Shown: positions 45,863-54,931, counted from the stretch's first letter. The stretch is 64,000 bases of DNA from Pseudonocardia endophytica (GCF_004339565.1 NZ_SMFZ01000001.1:3224001-3288000); one strand, 5' to 3'. Made by a program: numbers and translations. The notes: generated from the letters alone by a model not told the origin.

Positions 45863-47518
45863 TCAGCTCTTGCTGACGGTCACGAACCTCTCGTCGGTCA
45901 GCGGGGACGGGATCACGCCCTGCACGTTCGACTTCACGACGATCGCCGGTCCGGTCGTCAGGATCGGGACGGCCGGCAGGTACTTCGCCATGATGTCGCG
46001 GTTGGCCTGCTGGTAGGCGGCGGCGTGCCCGGCCGGGTCCGGCAGCGAGTCGGCCTTCTGCAGCTCGGCGTACATCGCCGGGTCCTCCTGGCCGAACTCC
46101 GCCTTGGGCCGCCCGAAGAACGTGCCGACGAAGTTGCCCGCGTCGTTGTAGTCGCCGGTCCAGCCGAGCAGGTGCAGGTCCTGCTTGCCGGCCTTCTGCA
46201 CGTCGTCCTTGTAGCCGCCGTTCCACGGCCGGGCCACCGGGTTGACCTTGATCCCGGCCTCGGCGAGGTTCGCCGACATCGCCGAGAACAGGTCGGCCGG
46301 GTTCGGCATGTACGGCCGCGTGACCTCGGTCGGGTAGTAGAAGTTCAGCGTCAGGTTCTGCTGGCCCGCCGCGGCGAGGAGCTGCTTCGCCTTGTTCACG
46401 TCGTGCGGGTACGCGACGACGTCCGGTGCGTACCCGGCGACGGTGTCCGGCATGAACTGCGTCGCGACCTGCGTGCCCTCCGGCATCTTCGTCTTCACGA
46501 GCGAGTCGCGGTCGATCGCGTAGGCGATCGCCTGGCGCACACGGAGATCCCTCAACGCCGGGTTGTTCTTCGTGTTGATGCCGACGTAGAGCACGCTGAA
46601 CGGCTTGCGGATCAGGACCTGGTCGCCCTGGTCCTTGAGCGTCCCGTAGTCGGCGGGCGACGGGTAGTCGTAGCCGTCGATCGTGCCGGCGGCGAGCTCC
46701 TGCTTGCGCGCGTTCTCGTCCGGGATGACCTTGAAGATCAGCTTGTCGACCTTGGCCTTCTCGCCCCAGTACTGGTCGTTGCGCGCCAGCGTGATCACGC
46801 CGTTGGCCTTGTCGTAGCTCTCGAACTTGAACGGCCCGGTGCCGGTCGGGTGCTCGTTGGCGTAGGCGGGGTAGGTGAACGAGTCACCGCTCTGGGTCAC
46901 CGCGTCCGCGTCGTACTGCTTGAGCGCGGTCGGGCTGGAGATCGACAGCGAGGTCAGCCCGAACGCCGCAGGGAACGCGCCCTTGAACTTGTTCAGCGTC
47001 AGCACCGCGGTGTTCGCGTCCTTGGCCTGGCAGGACTTGTAGACCGGCGTCCCGGACGCGTCGCCCTCGTTGCGCGTGAAGCCCTCGAAGACGTCGCCGT
47101 AGTAGATCATCTGGCTCTGCGCGGCAGCGCCCTTCATGTTCACCCAGCGGTCGAAGTTCGCGCAGACCGCGGCCGCGTCGAAGTCCGTGCCGTCGTGGAA
47201 CTTCACGCCCTGGCGGAGGTTGAACGTCCACACCTTGCCGTCCGGTGTGGACGACCACTTCTCGGCCAGGCCCGGTTCCAGCTCGGTCGAGCCCTGCTTG
47301 TAGGTGATCAGCGTGTCGTACATCTGACGCGCCGGGCGGAAGCTCTCGCCGTCGTCGTTGAAGATCGGGTCGAAGTTCTTCGGCGCACCCGCGGCACCGA
47401 ACACGAACGTGCCGCCGCCCTCGCCCCCGGAACCTCGCTCGGACGTCGCGCAGGCCGTCAGGGAGACGGCCAGGACGCTCGCGGCGAGGGTGGCGAACAG
47501 GCGTCGTTGCACGCTCAT
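45863..47518 (-). CDS. ABC transporter substrate-binding lipoprotein (family 5)
   Basis: The 551-residue protein is the solute receptor of the operon. It has a lipoprotein signal (RLFATLAASVLAVSLTACAT; the lipidated Cys follows TA) and the family-5 peptide/nickel binding fold: LAEKWSSTPDGKVWTFNLRQ, GVKFHDGTDFDAAAVCANFD, and HPTGTGPFKFESYDKANGVI. It probably captures peptides outside the membrane; specificity cannot be read. It is the first gene of the operon, and the XRE gene lies just upstream on the same strand. Confidence 0.92.
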   Translation of the reverse strand: MSVQRRLFATLAASVLAVSLTACATSERGSGGEGGGTFVFGAAGAPKNFDPIFNDDGESFRPARQMYDTLITYKQGSTELEPGLAEKWSSTPDGKVWTFNLRQGVKFHDGTDFDAAAVCANFDRWVNMKGAAAQSQMIYYGDVFEGFTRNEGDASGTPVYKSCQAKDANTAVLTLNKFKGAFPAAFGLTSLSISSPTALKQYDADAVTQSGDSFTYPAYANEHPTGTGPFKFESYDKANGVITLARNDQYWGEKAKVDKLIFKVIPDENARKQELAAGTIDGYDYPSPADYGTLKDQGDQVLIRKPFSVLYVGINTKNNPALRDLRVRQAIAYAIDRDSLVKTKMPEGTQVATQFMPDTVAGYAPDVVAYPHDVNKAKQLLAAAGQQNLTLNFYYPTEVTRPYMPNPADLFSAMSANLAEAGIKVNPVARPWNGGYKDDVQKAGKQDLHLLGWTGDYNDAGNFVGTFFGRPKAEFGQEDPAMYAELQKADSLPDPAGHAAAYQQANRDIMAKYLPAVPILTTGPAIVVKSNVQGVIPSPLTDERFVTVSKS

Positions 47519-47597
47519 GGGCACCTCGGGTGTGGTGGGATCGGCCGTTGGTCCGACGACGGTAACCGCGTCCGTTACCGGCCGGTAGATGCTGATG

Positions 47598-48530
47598 TCA
47601 CGGTTTCGGAACGACGGACCCCGCGTGACGTTCGCGGTACATCCGCAGCATGTCCAGCGAGCGCTCGGTGTCCAGAGCACCCGCACGGACCTCGTCGGCG
47701 AGCCCGCGGAACACGGCGACCTCGGCCGGGTCCTCGAGATAACTGCTGCCGGTGTGGCTCTCCACGAACACCACGTCGGACCCGAGCTCGTCGGGGATGT
47801 CCAGGATCGCGAACTGCCCGTCGTGCGCCCGGAACGTGCCCGCCTCGAACGGCAGGACCTGCAGCGACACGTTCGGGCGTCCGGCGAGCTCGAGCAGGTG
47901 GTCCAGCTGCTCGGTCATCACGCCCGGGGGTCCCACGACCCGACGCAGGGCCGCCTCGTCGACGATCTGCACGAGCCCCAGCGGATCGGCGCGGCTCAAC
48001 GCCTGCTTGCGGTGCACGACCATCTCGACCAGCCGCTCGATCTCCCACGGCTGGTGGCGCGGCAGGCGCTGCTCGAGGATCGCCCACGAGTAGCCGCGGG
48101 TCTGGGCGAGACCGTGCAGCACGGAGACGTCGAACGTCGTGACGGCGTCGGCGTCGGTCTCCAGCGCCGCGTACCGGGCCGGGTTGTCCAGCACGTACCG
48201 CTCGGTGGACAGCCCGTCGACGTAGCTCTCCCACCAGCCGGCCGAACGGCTCTCCTGCACGAGCCTGCGCAGCATCGCGATCTCGAGATCGGCCCGCACG
48301 TCGTAGAGCGACATCAGCACCTCGACGTCGCGCGCCTGCGGGATGCCCTTGCCGTTCTCCAGTCGGCTGACCTTCGACGTGGAGCACTTCAGACGGCTCG
48401 CGGCCTCCTCCAGTCGCATGCCGGCGTTGCCGCGCAGCCTGCGCAGTTCGGCGCCCAGACGGCGGCGCGCACCCGTCGGTTCCTGCTCCACGACTCCCGT
48501 CCCGACGTTGGTCTCTTCGTGTATACACAT
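47598..48530 (-). CDS. XRE-family regulator with DUF5753
   Basis: The protein of about 310 residues has the helix-turn-helix (RLGAELRRLRGNAGMRLEEA, then ASRLKCSTSKVSRLENGKGI) and the DUF5753 effector domain (HGLAQTRGYSWAILEQRLPR, RPNVSLQVLPFEAGTFRAHD). No DUF397 partner lies beside it, unlike the 34 kb copy. The start is uncertain: ATG 48530 places the palindrome GTGTATACAC inside the gene, so the GTG at 48491 may be the true start. It precedes the ABC operon on the same strand and may regulate it. Confidence 0.85.
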   Translation of the reverse strand: MCIHEETNVGTGVVEQEPTGARRRLGAELRRLRGNAGMRLEEAASRLKCSTSKVSRLENGKGIPQARDVEVLMSLYDVRADLEIAMLRRLVQESRSAGWWESYVDGLSTERYVLDNPARYAALETDADAVTTFDVSVLHGLAQTRGYSWAILEQRLPRHQPWEIERLVEMVVHRKQALSRADPLGLVQIVDEAALRRVVGPPGVMTEQLDHLLELAGRPNVSLQVLPFEAGTFRAHDGQFAILDIPDELGSDVVFVESHTGSSYLEDPAEVAVFRGLADEVRAGALDTERSLDMLRMYRERHAGSVVPKP

Positions 48531-48559
48531 GCAATGCCACCGGCTGTGCAATTGCACAG
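48519..48559. promoter_or_regulatory. Palindromes upstream of the XRE gene
   Basis: GTGTATACAC (48519-48528) and the perfect 16-bp palindrome CTGTGCAATTGCACAG (48544-48559) lie at the probable promoter of the regulator and may be its own operators. Confidence 0.55.
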
Positions 48560-48752
48560 GAGCCCGGCGTGCGCGATGCTACTCGTAACCGGATCGCTCC
48601 GGAGGTGGCTCGGGCCACGTGTCGGAACCGGTTCGGACGACGACCGCACACGACCGAGGAGAGCCGATGAACCACAGCACCGAATCCGATCGCACACCCC
48701 GGGTCCACCGCGCGGGGAAGACCCGCCGTGCGGTACGAGGGAGGAGGTCCCC

Positions 48753-48953
48753 ATGATCTTCCTGATCGGCATCGTCGTCGTCGGACTCGCCGTCCTGGGC
48801 ATCGCCGCCGTCGTGATCGGCGTCGTCGACTCCGCACAGTCGGCCGCGTGGCGCCGGATCGCCGCCGAGCGGAGGGCCACGTGGGAGCGGCGCCAGCAGT
48901 TGCTCGGGCACCGCCGGAACGTGGACGCCTGGGCCGACGAGGACACGGACTGA
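48753..48953 (+). CDS. Small single-pass membrane protein
   Basis: The 66-residue protein has one N-terminal membrane helix (MIFLIGIVVVGLAVLGIAAV) and a charged C-terminal helix (AAWRRIAAERRATWERRQQL) ending in acidic DEDTD. GGAGG before the ATG is strong. No family is known to me. It is divergent from the XRE gene, and a damaged, shortened second copy follows at 49064. Confidence 0.65.
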   Translation: MIFLIGIVVVGLAVLGIAAVVIGVVDSAQSAAWRRIAAERRATWERRQQLLGHRRNVDAWADEDTD

Positions 48954-49005
48954 CGCACGGAGAGGAGCGGCGCGACGACGGGGGGTTGTCGCGCCCGGAG
49001 AGGAA

Positions 49006-49038
49006 ACCGGCCGGTCCCGTGCTCGCGGGGCCGGCCGT
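49006..49038. terminator. Terminator after the small membrane protein gene
   Basis: A hairpin with arms ACCGGCCGGTCCCG and CGGGGCCGGCCGT lies between the small gene and its degenerate copy. Confidence 0.65.
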
Positions 49039-49063
49039 TCATCGTTCGCAGGGCCGATCGGTG

Positions 49064-49181
49064 GTGATCTTTATCGGGCATTCGCCGCATCGCCGCCGAA
49101 CGCCGGGCCACCTCCGAGCCTCGCAGGTACGCGCTGCGGCGCCCCCGCCACGTCGACTCGTGGTCCGACGAGGACGACTGA
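49064..49181 (+). pseudogene. Degenerate copy of the small membrane protein gene
   Basis: GTGATCTTTATCGGGCATTC resembles the start of the 48753 gene (MIFLIG). From 49086 the other reading phase gives RIAAERRATSEPRRYALRRP...HVDSWSDEDD-stop, matching RRIAAERRATWERR...NVDAWADEDTD. The membrane helix has been deleted and the two ends are out of frame, so this is a broken tandem duplicate. Confidence 0.65.
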
Positions 49182-49185
49182 CCCG

Positions 49186-49803
49186 CTAGAGAGCCCGACG
49201 ACCGGCCAGCGCGCGTCCGAGCGTCATCTCGTCGGCGAACTCGAGGTCCCCGCCCATCGGCAGACCGGACGCGAGCCGGGTGACCGAGAGCCCGGGAAAG
49301 TCCTTCAGCAGGCGGACCAGGTAGGTCGCCGTCGCCTCGCCCTCGGTGTTCGGGTCGGTCGCGATGATGACCTCGGAGATCTCCTTCTCGTCGTCGGCCG
49401 GACCGGTGCCGCCGAGACGGGCGAGGAGCTCGCGGATGCGCAGCGTGTCCGGGCCGACGCCGGCCAGCGGATCCAGCGCCCCGCCGAGCACGTGGTAGCG
49501 CCCCTTGAACTCCCGGGTCCGCTCGACGGCGAGCACGTCCTTCGGCTCCTCGACGACGCAGACGAGCGTCGGGTCCCGCCGCGCATCCGCGCAGTAGCGA
49601 CAGCGCTGCTCGGCCGCGACGTTGCCGCACACGTCGCAGAACTTCACGCCCTGCTTGACGGTCTGCAGGACGTCCTGCAGGCGTGTGATGTCCGCAGGGT
49701 CCGCCGCGAGCAGGTGGAACGCGATTCGCTGTGCGCTCTTCGGGCCGACGCCGGGAAGGTGGCCCAGCTCGTCGATCAGGTCCTGGACCGGCCCCTCGAA
49801 CAC
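49186..49803 (-). CDS. recR: Recombination protein RecR
   Basis: The 205-residue protein takes part in RecFOR loading of RecA at gaps. It has the helix-hairpin-helix [20 protein letters not shown], the C4 zinc finger [20 protein letters not shown] and the TOPRIM domain ([37 protein letters not shown]). The start is a GTG at 49803, one base after the ybaB stop, so the genes are coupled. The order ybaB-recR next to dnaX is widely conserved. Confidence 0.95.
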   Translation of the reverse strand: MFEGPVQDLIDELGHLPGVGPKSAQRIAFHLLAADPADITRLQDVLQTVKQGVKFCDVCGNVAAEQRCRYCADARRDPTLVCVVEEPKDVLAVERTREFKGRYHVLGGALDPLAGVGPDTLRIRELLARLGGTGPADDEKEISEVIIATDPNTEGEATATYLVRLLKDFPGLSVTRLASGLPMGGDLEFADEMTLGRALAGRRAL

Positions 49804-49804
49804 G

Positions 49805-50155
49805 TCAGCCCTCGATCGTGCCCGGCCCTCCCAGGCCCAGGCCGCCCATGTCCAGGCCGCTCGCGAGCGGCCCCATCTTCTCCTGCTGCAGGTTCTGCGC
49901 GGCCCGCACGGCGTCCTGCAGAGCACCCGCGACGAGGTCCTGCAGCGTCTCGACGTCGTCCGGGTCCACGACCTTCGGGTCGATCTTCACCGAACGCGGC
50001 TCCAGCTGGGCCGTGACGGTGACCTCCACCAGACCGTTGCCGGCCTGGCCCGTCACCTCGGCCGTGGCCAGCTCGGCCTGGGCCTGCTGCAGCTGTTCCT
50101 GCATCTTCTGCGCCTGCTGCAGGATCATCTGCATGTCGGGCTGACCTGGTTGCAC
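49805..50155 (-). CDS. YbaB/EbfC-family nucleoid-associated protein
   Basis: The 116-residue protein has the family core [20 protein letters not shown] (helix 1), [20 protein letters not shown] (sheet) and [20 protein letters not shown] (helix 2), followed by a Gly-rich tail. It forms dimers that bind DNA with little specificity. The GTG at 50155 starts [10 protein letters not shown]; the internal ATG is an alternative. It lies immediately upstream of recR. Confidence 0.92.
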   Translation of the reverse strand: MQPGQPDMQMILQQAQKMQEQLQQAQAELATAEVTGQAGNGLVEVTVTAQLEPRSVKIDPKVVDPDDVETLQDLVAGALQDAVRAAQNLQQEKMGPLASGLDMGGLGLGGPGTIEG

Positions 50156-50272
50156 CAGCGGTCTCCTCGCACCTCGACGTTCTCCCCGGCCGCGCGTCGC
50201 GCGCGGAAATCCCTCCGACGCGCCCGGCGATCCGGTGCCGGTCGCCAGGGTAGCCGTGCCAGGGTGTCGCTC

Positions 50273-51136
50273 GTGCCGCCCCGCCGTCCCTCCCGCCCCG
50301 CGGGCACCGCCCGCCGCCGTCCGCTGATCCGCACCGCCGGGACGGTGCTGGCCGGGGCGCTGCTCTGCGCGGCCTGCGCCGGTGCCGCACAGGCGCCGAC
50401 GCGCCCCGCCCCGGTCGCGTCCACCGCGGCGTCGACGGTCGCCGTACCGACATCCGCACCGGCCTCCGTGCCCCGGCCGCCGGCGTCCCCCGGTCCGGTC
50501 GTATTGCTCGACCCGGGGCACAACGGCGGCAACGCCTCCGACACCTCCGCGATCAACCGCCAGGTCCCCGACGGCCGTGGCGGGAAGAAGGCCTGCAACA
50601 CCACCGGCACGTCCACCGACGCCGGCTACGCGGAGCACGCGTTCACCTGGGACCTGGCCCAGCGTGTGAAGGCGCAGCTCGAGGCGGCCGGGTTCCGGGT
50701 TGCCCTGACCCGCCCGGACGACAAGGGCGTCGGACCGTGCGTCGACGAGCGCGGTGCGGCCGGAGCTCGCGCGGGCGCGGCCGCGGCCGTGTCGCTGCAC
50801 GCCGACGGCGCCGCCGCCTCCGGCCGGGGGTTCCACGTGGCCTATTCGTCACCGCCGCTCAACGCCGCCCAGTCCGGACCGGCCCGGACGCTGGCGACCT
50901 CGCTGCGCGACGCGATGCAGGCCGGCAACTTCGCTCCGGCCAACTACATCGGCAAGGACGGACTCGACGGCCGCGACGACCTGACCGGCCTGAACGCCGC
51001 GACCGTCCCGACCGCCCTGGTCGAGTGCGCGAACATGCGCAACGCGGCGGAGGCTGGCCTGGTCTCGTCACCGGAGGGTCGCGACCGCTACGCCCGAGCG
51101 ATCACCGCCGGAATCCGGGCGTTCCTGCACCGCTGA
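50273..51136 (+). CDS. N-acetylmuramoyl-L-alanine amidase (Amidase_3)
   Basis: The 287-residue protein corresponds by position and domain to Rv3717 (Ami1) of M. tuberculosis. It has an exported N terminus ([20 protein letters not shown]; a lipobox-like AAC is possible), an Ala/Pro/Ser linker and an Amidase_3 domain. Zinc ligands: His in [15 protein letters not shown], Glu in [14 protein letters not shown] and His in [12 protein letters not shown]; the catalytic Glu lies in [11 protein letters not shown]. It cleaves the peptide stem from peptidoglycan during cell separation. AGGG before the GTG at 50273 decided the start; a GTG at 50264 is possible. Confidence 0.9.
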   Translation: MPPRRPSRPAGTARRRPLIRTAGTVLAGALLCAACAGAAQAPTRPAPVASTAASTVAVPTSAPASVPRPPASPGPVVLLDPGHNGGNASDTSAINRQVPDGRGGKKACNTTGTSTDAGYAEHAFTWDLAQRVKAQLEAAGFRVALTRPDDKGVGPCVDERGAAGARAGAAAAVSLHADGAAASGRGFHVAYSSPPLNAAQSGPARTLATSLRDAMQAGNFAPANYIGKDGLDGRDDLTGLNAATVPTALVECANMRNAAEAGLVSSPEGRDRYARAITAGIRAFLHR

Positions 51137-51257
51137 GCGGCCCAGCCGCTCGTTGCGTCACACCACCCCGGACGAACGTGTCATCCGTCCGGATCATCGG
51201 CACCGGCACCGCACCCGTGCCGTCCGATCGGGCTGGGCCCCGTCGGCGCCGCTCGAC

Positions 51258-51305
51258 GTGAACGTGACGGTCGTGGGGCGCCGCCCGGAGGACGCTCACG
51301 TTCAC
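51258..51305. terminator. Inverted repeat between amidase and dnaX
   Basis: Perfect arms GTGAACGTGA (51258-51267) and TCACGTTCAC (51296-51305) surround a GC-rich loop just downstream of dnaX, between two convergent genes. It may terminate dnaX or bind a protein. Confidence 0.5.
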
Positions 51306-51322
51306 GCCGAGCCGTACTGGCC

Positions 51323-54300
51323 TCAGCCGCGGTCGATCGTCCGTGCGCCGAGCTCGTTGCTGAGCAACTCCATCGCGGCGACCTCGGGGTCACGGCGCGT
51401 CCCGCCGCTCGCCGAGTCGGCGGCCGCCTCGGCCATCATCGACTCCTCGTCGTCGACCTCGGGGGGTGCGTCGTCCGGCGGCGGCTCCGGCGGCAGCGGC
51501 TCACCGTTGTCCGGGGCGGACCGGGTGCTTCCGCGCCCGCCCGGTGCGCCGCCACCGCGGGCCCGGTCGGGTGCGTCCTGCCGGCCGGACGACTCCTGGC
51601 GGGCCGGCGGGCCCTCGCCCGACCCGCCGGAGCCCTGGTTCGAGTCCTGAGTGGACCGACGGGTCGGTGGCTGGCGCGGACGGCTCTCCTGACGTGTGTT
51701 CGCGGGCCGGGCCGCCGCCGGGCCGTCGCCCTGGTCGCAACGCACGGTCCAGCGGACGCCGAGCACGGCGTGCAGCGCGTCCGCGATGACATCGGTGTTG
51801 CGCGGCTCGGACAACCGCCGGGCCAGCGGCGGCGATCCGATCGACAGGACGAGCGTGTCCCCGTCCACGGCCCGAACCGTCGCGTTGACGAGAAGCGCCT
51901 CGGTGCTGCGGCTGCGCTGGCGGGCGGCCGAGAGGATCTCCGACCAGACCCGGCGGACCGCCGCCGCGTCCAACGAGGACGGGGCGGGCGCGGGACGTGC
52001 CGACTCCGGCGGCGCTGAGTCCGGCGGAGCCCCGTCCCGCGGCGGTCGGGGTGCCTGAGTGCTCGCCGGCGGCGCTGAGTCCGGGGGCGCCCCGTCCCGC
52101 GGCGGTCGAGGCGCCTGCGTAGTCGCCGCCGGCGCCTCACGGACGGCCGGCCCGGCCGCTTCGCCGCCGGCTGACGCGATCGAAGCGTCGGGGCTCGCCG
52201 ACCCGGCCGACCGTCCAGGACCTGCCGATCCGGACGTCGGCGCCAGGTCACCCGAACCTGCCGCGTCACCGGCTGGTGTCGGCTCGCCGGACTGTCCCGC
52301 CGCGGCGGCGGCGCCCGGGCTCGCCGACTCGGCCGAGCTCGCGCTGCCCGCGGATTCGGCACGTTCGCCGCGACCAGCCGACCCGGCCGTTCCCTCGCGA
52401 TCCGGCGAACCCGCTGGTTCGACGCGGTCGGCCGAACCCTCGCGACCCCCCGACGGCGCCACGCCGTCGCGGTCGACCGAGCCGGCCGGCCCGTCGCGAT
52501 CCAGCGAACCCGCTGGTCCGACGCGGCCCACCGAACCCTCGCGACCCCCCGACGGCGCCGCGCCGTCGCGGTCGGCCGAGCCGGCCGGCCCGTCGCGATC
52601 CGCCGGTCCGGCCGATCCCGCGCCGCCCGCTGAGCCCGTCTCGTCCTCCGCGGACGGACCGGCCGCGTCACCACGACCGTCCGCTCCGGTCGCGTCCCCG
52701 CGCTCCGCCGCTCCCGTCGCGCCCCCACGCTCCGCCGCTCCCGTCGCGCCCCCACGCTCCGCCGCTCCCGTCGCGCCCCCACGCTCCGCCGCTCCCGTCG
52801 CGCCCCCACGCTCCGCCGCTCCCGTCGCGCCCCCACGCTCCGCCGCTCCCGTCGCGCCCCCACGCTCCGCCGCTCCCGTCGCGCCCCCGCGCTCCGCCGC
52901 TCCCGTCGACGTCTCGCGGTCCGGCGCGCCGTCGCCTGCCGGGGCCGTCTGCGCGGCCGGGGCCTGCCCTGCGGACGACGCCGGGTCGGAGCCGCCGCCG
53001 GAGACTGCCGGGTCGCCGGCCCTCGCGGACTCGGGCGCCTCACCGCCGGATCCCGCCGGACCAGCGGACTCCGTGCGTGACGGCGTCGATCCACCGGCGG
53101 AGTCGGCGCTCGACCCATCGGCCGAACGTTCCGACCGGGCGGAGCCGGCGTCGTCGTCCCGCGCGGCGAGCCGATCCGACACCGCCTGGCCGGGCGGCTG
53201 CGGAGGCGACGGGGCGGCCGTGGTCCCGACGGGGTCGGAGGCGGGTTCCCGCGTCGGCGACGGAGCGGTCGAGCGGGTGGCCGCCTGGCCGGCGTCCGAC
53301 GAGCGATCATCCGACGAGCCGCGGCCGGACGGTGTGTCCGGGGCCGGCCGTTCCCTGGACTCGGCGTTCGACGACGCTGCGGAGCTCCGCGCGGCCGGCT
53401 CGGCAGCCCCCCGCTGTGAGGCACGGACGAACTGCGGGCGTCCCCCGCCGTCGTCGACCGGGGAGTCGGGCGCGATCGCATTGCGCCGCTCGATCCGCTC
53501 CAGGCGTTCCAGGAGTCCGGCGTCCGACGTCGTCGCGGCCGGGAGCAGCATCCGCGCGCAGAGGAGTTCGAGGAGGAGACGCGGCGCCGTCGCACCACGC
53601 ATCTCGATCAGTCCGTTGTGGACGATCTCGCCGTAGCGGGCGAGCGTCGCGGCGCCGAGCCGGGCCGCCTGGTCGGTCATCCGGTCCAGCTCGTCGGCGG
53701 CGCCGTCCACCAGCCCTCGGCTGGCCGCCTCCGGGACCGCCTGTACGAGCATCAGGTCCCGGATGCGCTGCAGGAGATCGGCGGCGAACCGGCGCGGGTC
53801 GTGCCCGGCCTCGACGAGGCGGTCCACCGCCTGGTAGACGGCGGCGCCGTCGGCCGCGGCAAGGGCGTCGACCGTGTCGTCGATCAGGGCCGCGTCGGTG
53901 ACGCCGAGAAGCGCGACGGCACGCTCGTACGTCACGCCCTCCGGCCCGGCGCCAGCGAGCAGCTGGTCGAGCACGGACAGCGTGTCCCGCGCCGAGCCAC
54001 CCCCCGCGCGGATCACCAGCGGGTACACCGGCGGCGCGACGGTCACGCCCTCCTCGTCGCAGATCCGCTCCAGCAGCGAGCGCATGGTGCCCGGCGGGAT
54101 CAGGCGGAAGGGGTAGTGGTGCGTGCGCGACCGGATCGTCGGCAGCACCTTGTCCGGCTCGGTGGTCGCGAACACGAACACGAGATGGTCCGGCGGCTCT
54201 TCGACGATCTTGAGCAGGGCGTTGAAGCCCTGCGTGGTGACCATGTGGGCCTCATCGACGATGAACACGCGGTACCGCGAATCCGCCGGCGCGTAGAACG

Positions 54301-54634
54301 CCCGGTCCCGCAGCTCGCGCGCGTCCTCCACACCGCCGTGCGAGGCCGCGTCGAGCTCGACGACGTCGATCGATCCGGGGCCCTCCGGCGCGAGCGCGAT
54401 GCACGAGTCGCACTCACCGCACGGGTCGGGCGTCGGGCCCTGCACGCAGTTCAACGACCGCGCCAGGATCCGCGCCGACGACGTCTTCCCGCAGCCGCGC
54501 GGGCCGGAGAACAGGTAGGCGTGGTTGATCCGGCCCGCGGTCAGTGCCGTGGCCAGTGGGTCGGTGACGTGCTCCTGCCCCACGACCTCGGCGAGCTTGG
54601 CCGGGCGGTACTTGCGGTACAGAGCCAGTGCCAC
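51323..54634 (-). CDS. dnaX: DNA polymerase III gamma/tau subunit with giant disordered insert
   Basis: The clamp-loader ATPase subunit is 1103 residues here, against roughly 580 in M. tuberculosis. The first ~390 residues are normal: YRKYRPAKLAEVVGQEHVTD, Walker A GPRGCGKTSS (44-53), a zinc Cys cluster around 64-79, Walker B-type FIVDEAHM, and domain III up to LLERLERIERRN. Residues ~390-885 are a Gly/Ala/Ser/Pro/Asp-rich low-complexity insert with an ERGGATGAA repeat at about 574-648. A conserved C-terminal domain follows (AAVRRVWSEILSAARQRSRS) and then another acidic/Pro tail. The GTG at 54634 begins VALALYRKYR. No slippery gamma/tau site is seen. Confidence 0.93.
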   Translation of the reverse strand: MALALYRKYRPAKLAEVVGQEHVTDPLATALTAGRINHAYLFSGPRGCGKTSSARILARSLNCVQGPTPDPCGECDSCIALAPEGPGSIDVVELDAASHGGVEDARELRDRAFYAPADSRYRVFIVDEAHMVTTQGFNALLKIVEEPPDHLVFVFATTEPDKVLPTIRSRTHHYPFRLIPPGTMRSLLERICDEEGVTVAPPVYPLVIRAGGGSARDTLSVLDQLLAGAGPEGVTYERAVALLGVTDAALIDDTVDALAAADGAAVYQAVDRLVEAGHDPRRFAADLLQRIRDLMLVQAVPEAASRGLVDGAADELDRMTDQAARLGAATLARYGEIVHNGLIEMRGATAPRLLLELLCARMLLPAATTSDAGLLERLERIERRNAIAPDSPVDDGGGRPQFVRASQRGAAEPAARSSAASSNAESRERPAPDTPSGRGSSDDRSSDAGQAATRSTAPSPTREPASDPVGTTAAPSPPQPPGQAVSDRLAARDDDAGSARSERSADGSSADSAGGSTPSRTESAGPAGSGGEAPESARAGDPAVSGGGSDPASSAGQAPAAQTAPAGDGAPDRETSTGAAERGGATGAAERGGATGAAERGGATGAAERGGATGAAERGGATGAAERGGATGAAERGGATGAAERGDATGADGRGDAAGPSAEDETGSAGGAGSAGPADRDGPAGSADRDGAAPSGGREGSVGRVGPAGSLDRDGPAGSVDRDGVAPSGGREGSADRVEPAGSPDREGTAGSAGRGERAESAGSASSAESASPGAAAAAGQSGEPTPAGDAAGSGDLAPTSGSAGPGRSAGSASPDASIASAGGEAAGPAVREAPAATTQAPRPPRDGAPPDSAPPASTQAPRPPRDGAPPDSAPPESARPAPAPSSLDAAAVRRVWSEILSAARQRSRSTEALLVNATVRAVDGDTLVLSIGSPPLARRLSEPRNTDVIADALHAVLGVRWTVRCDQGDGPAAARPANTRQESRPRQPPTRRSTQDSNQGSGGSGEGPPARQESSGRQDAPDRARGGGAPGGRGSTRSAPDNGEPLPPEPPPDDAPPEVDDEESMMAEAAADSASGGTRRDPEVAAMELLSNELGARTIDRG
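52680..52912. repeat. 27-bp tandem repeat inside dnaX
   Basis: About eight in-frame units encode ERGGATGAA, with the last varying to ERGDATGAD. The nucleotide copies are almost identical, so the array is recent. Synonymous and amino acid divergence appears only at the edges. Confidence 0.9.
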
Positions 54635-54726
54635 GCGTCCGAGGCTACCGAGCACCACCGACGGAAACGGGGCCGGGACGAGTAACCAGTTCCATGACGT
54701 GAGGGGACCCTGCGGTCCGGCACTAC

Positions 54727-54845
54727 GACATGAGGGGGCCCCGCGCCCTCCGGCACCAGAGCGCCCGCCGACCCCACCCAGGACATGAGGGGACCCCGCG
54801 CCCTCCGACATCAGAGCGCCCGCTGACCCCACCCAGGACATGAGG
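54727..54845. repeat. 55-bp tandem repeats derived from the SRP RNA 3' end
   Basis: Units beginning GACATGAGGGG start at 54727, 54782 and 54837, a period of exactly 55 bases. The third runs into the SRP RNA gene, so the first two (which share GACCCCACCCAG in place of the SRP apical sequence) are degenerate copies of its 3' segment. A further weak unit lies near 54698. Confidence 0.8.
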
Positions 54846-54931
54846 GGACCCCGCGCACCCGCCAGAGCCCGCTGACCCTTGCTGCCTTCCGGCCCTGGGG
54901 GAGTTCGCAGGATGGACGCCGCACGGGGTCC
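54846..54931 (-). ncRNA. ffs: Signal recognition particle RNA (4.5S type)
   Basis: The minus strand reads GGACCCCGTGC...GCGCGGGGTCC at its ends, so the terminal stem closes. The conserved Ffh-binding apical loop is present as GGCCGGAAGGCAGCAAGGGT, with the GGAA tetraloop. The gene lies between tRNA-Ser and dnaX, the usual actinobacterial position. Ends are approximate; the RNA partners Ffh in membrane targeting of nascent proteins. Confidence 0.92.

Noticed and set aside
45071..48142. A 1023-residue plus-strand open frame over the ABC operon
   Set aside because: Arg/Asp/Val-rich antisense shadow of clear permease and binding-protein genes.
52059..53636. Long plus-strand frame with PPRSAAPVA repeats
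   Set aside because: It is the complement of the dnaX repeat region, whereas DnaX has conserved domains on both sides in the minus-strand frame.
51323..54634. Programmed gamma/tau frameshift in dnaX
   Set aside because: No A-rich slippery heptamer is visible in this GC-rich gene.
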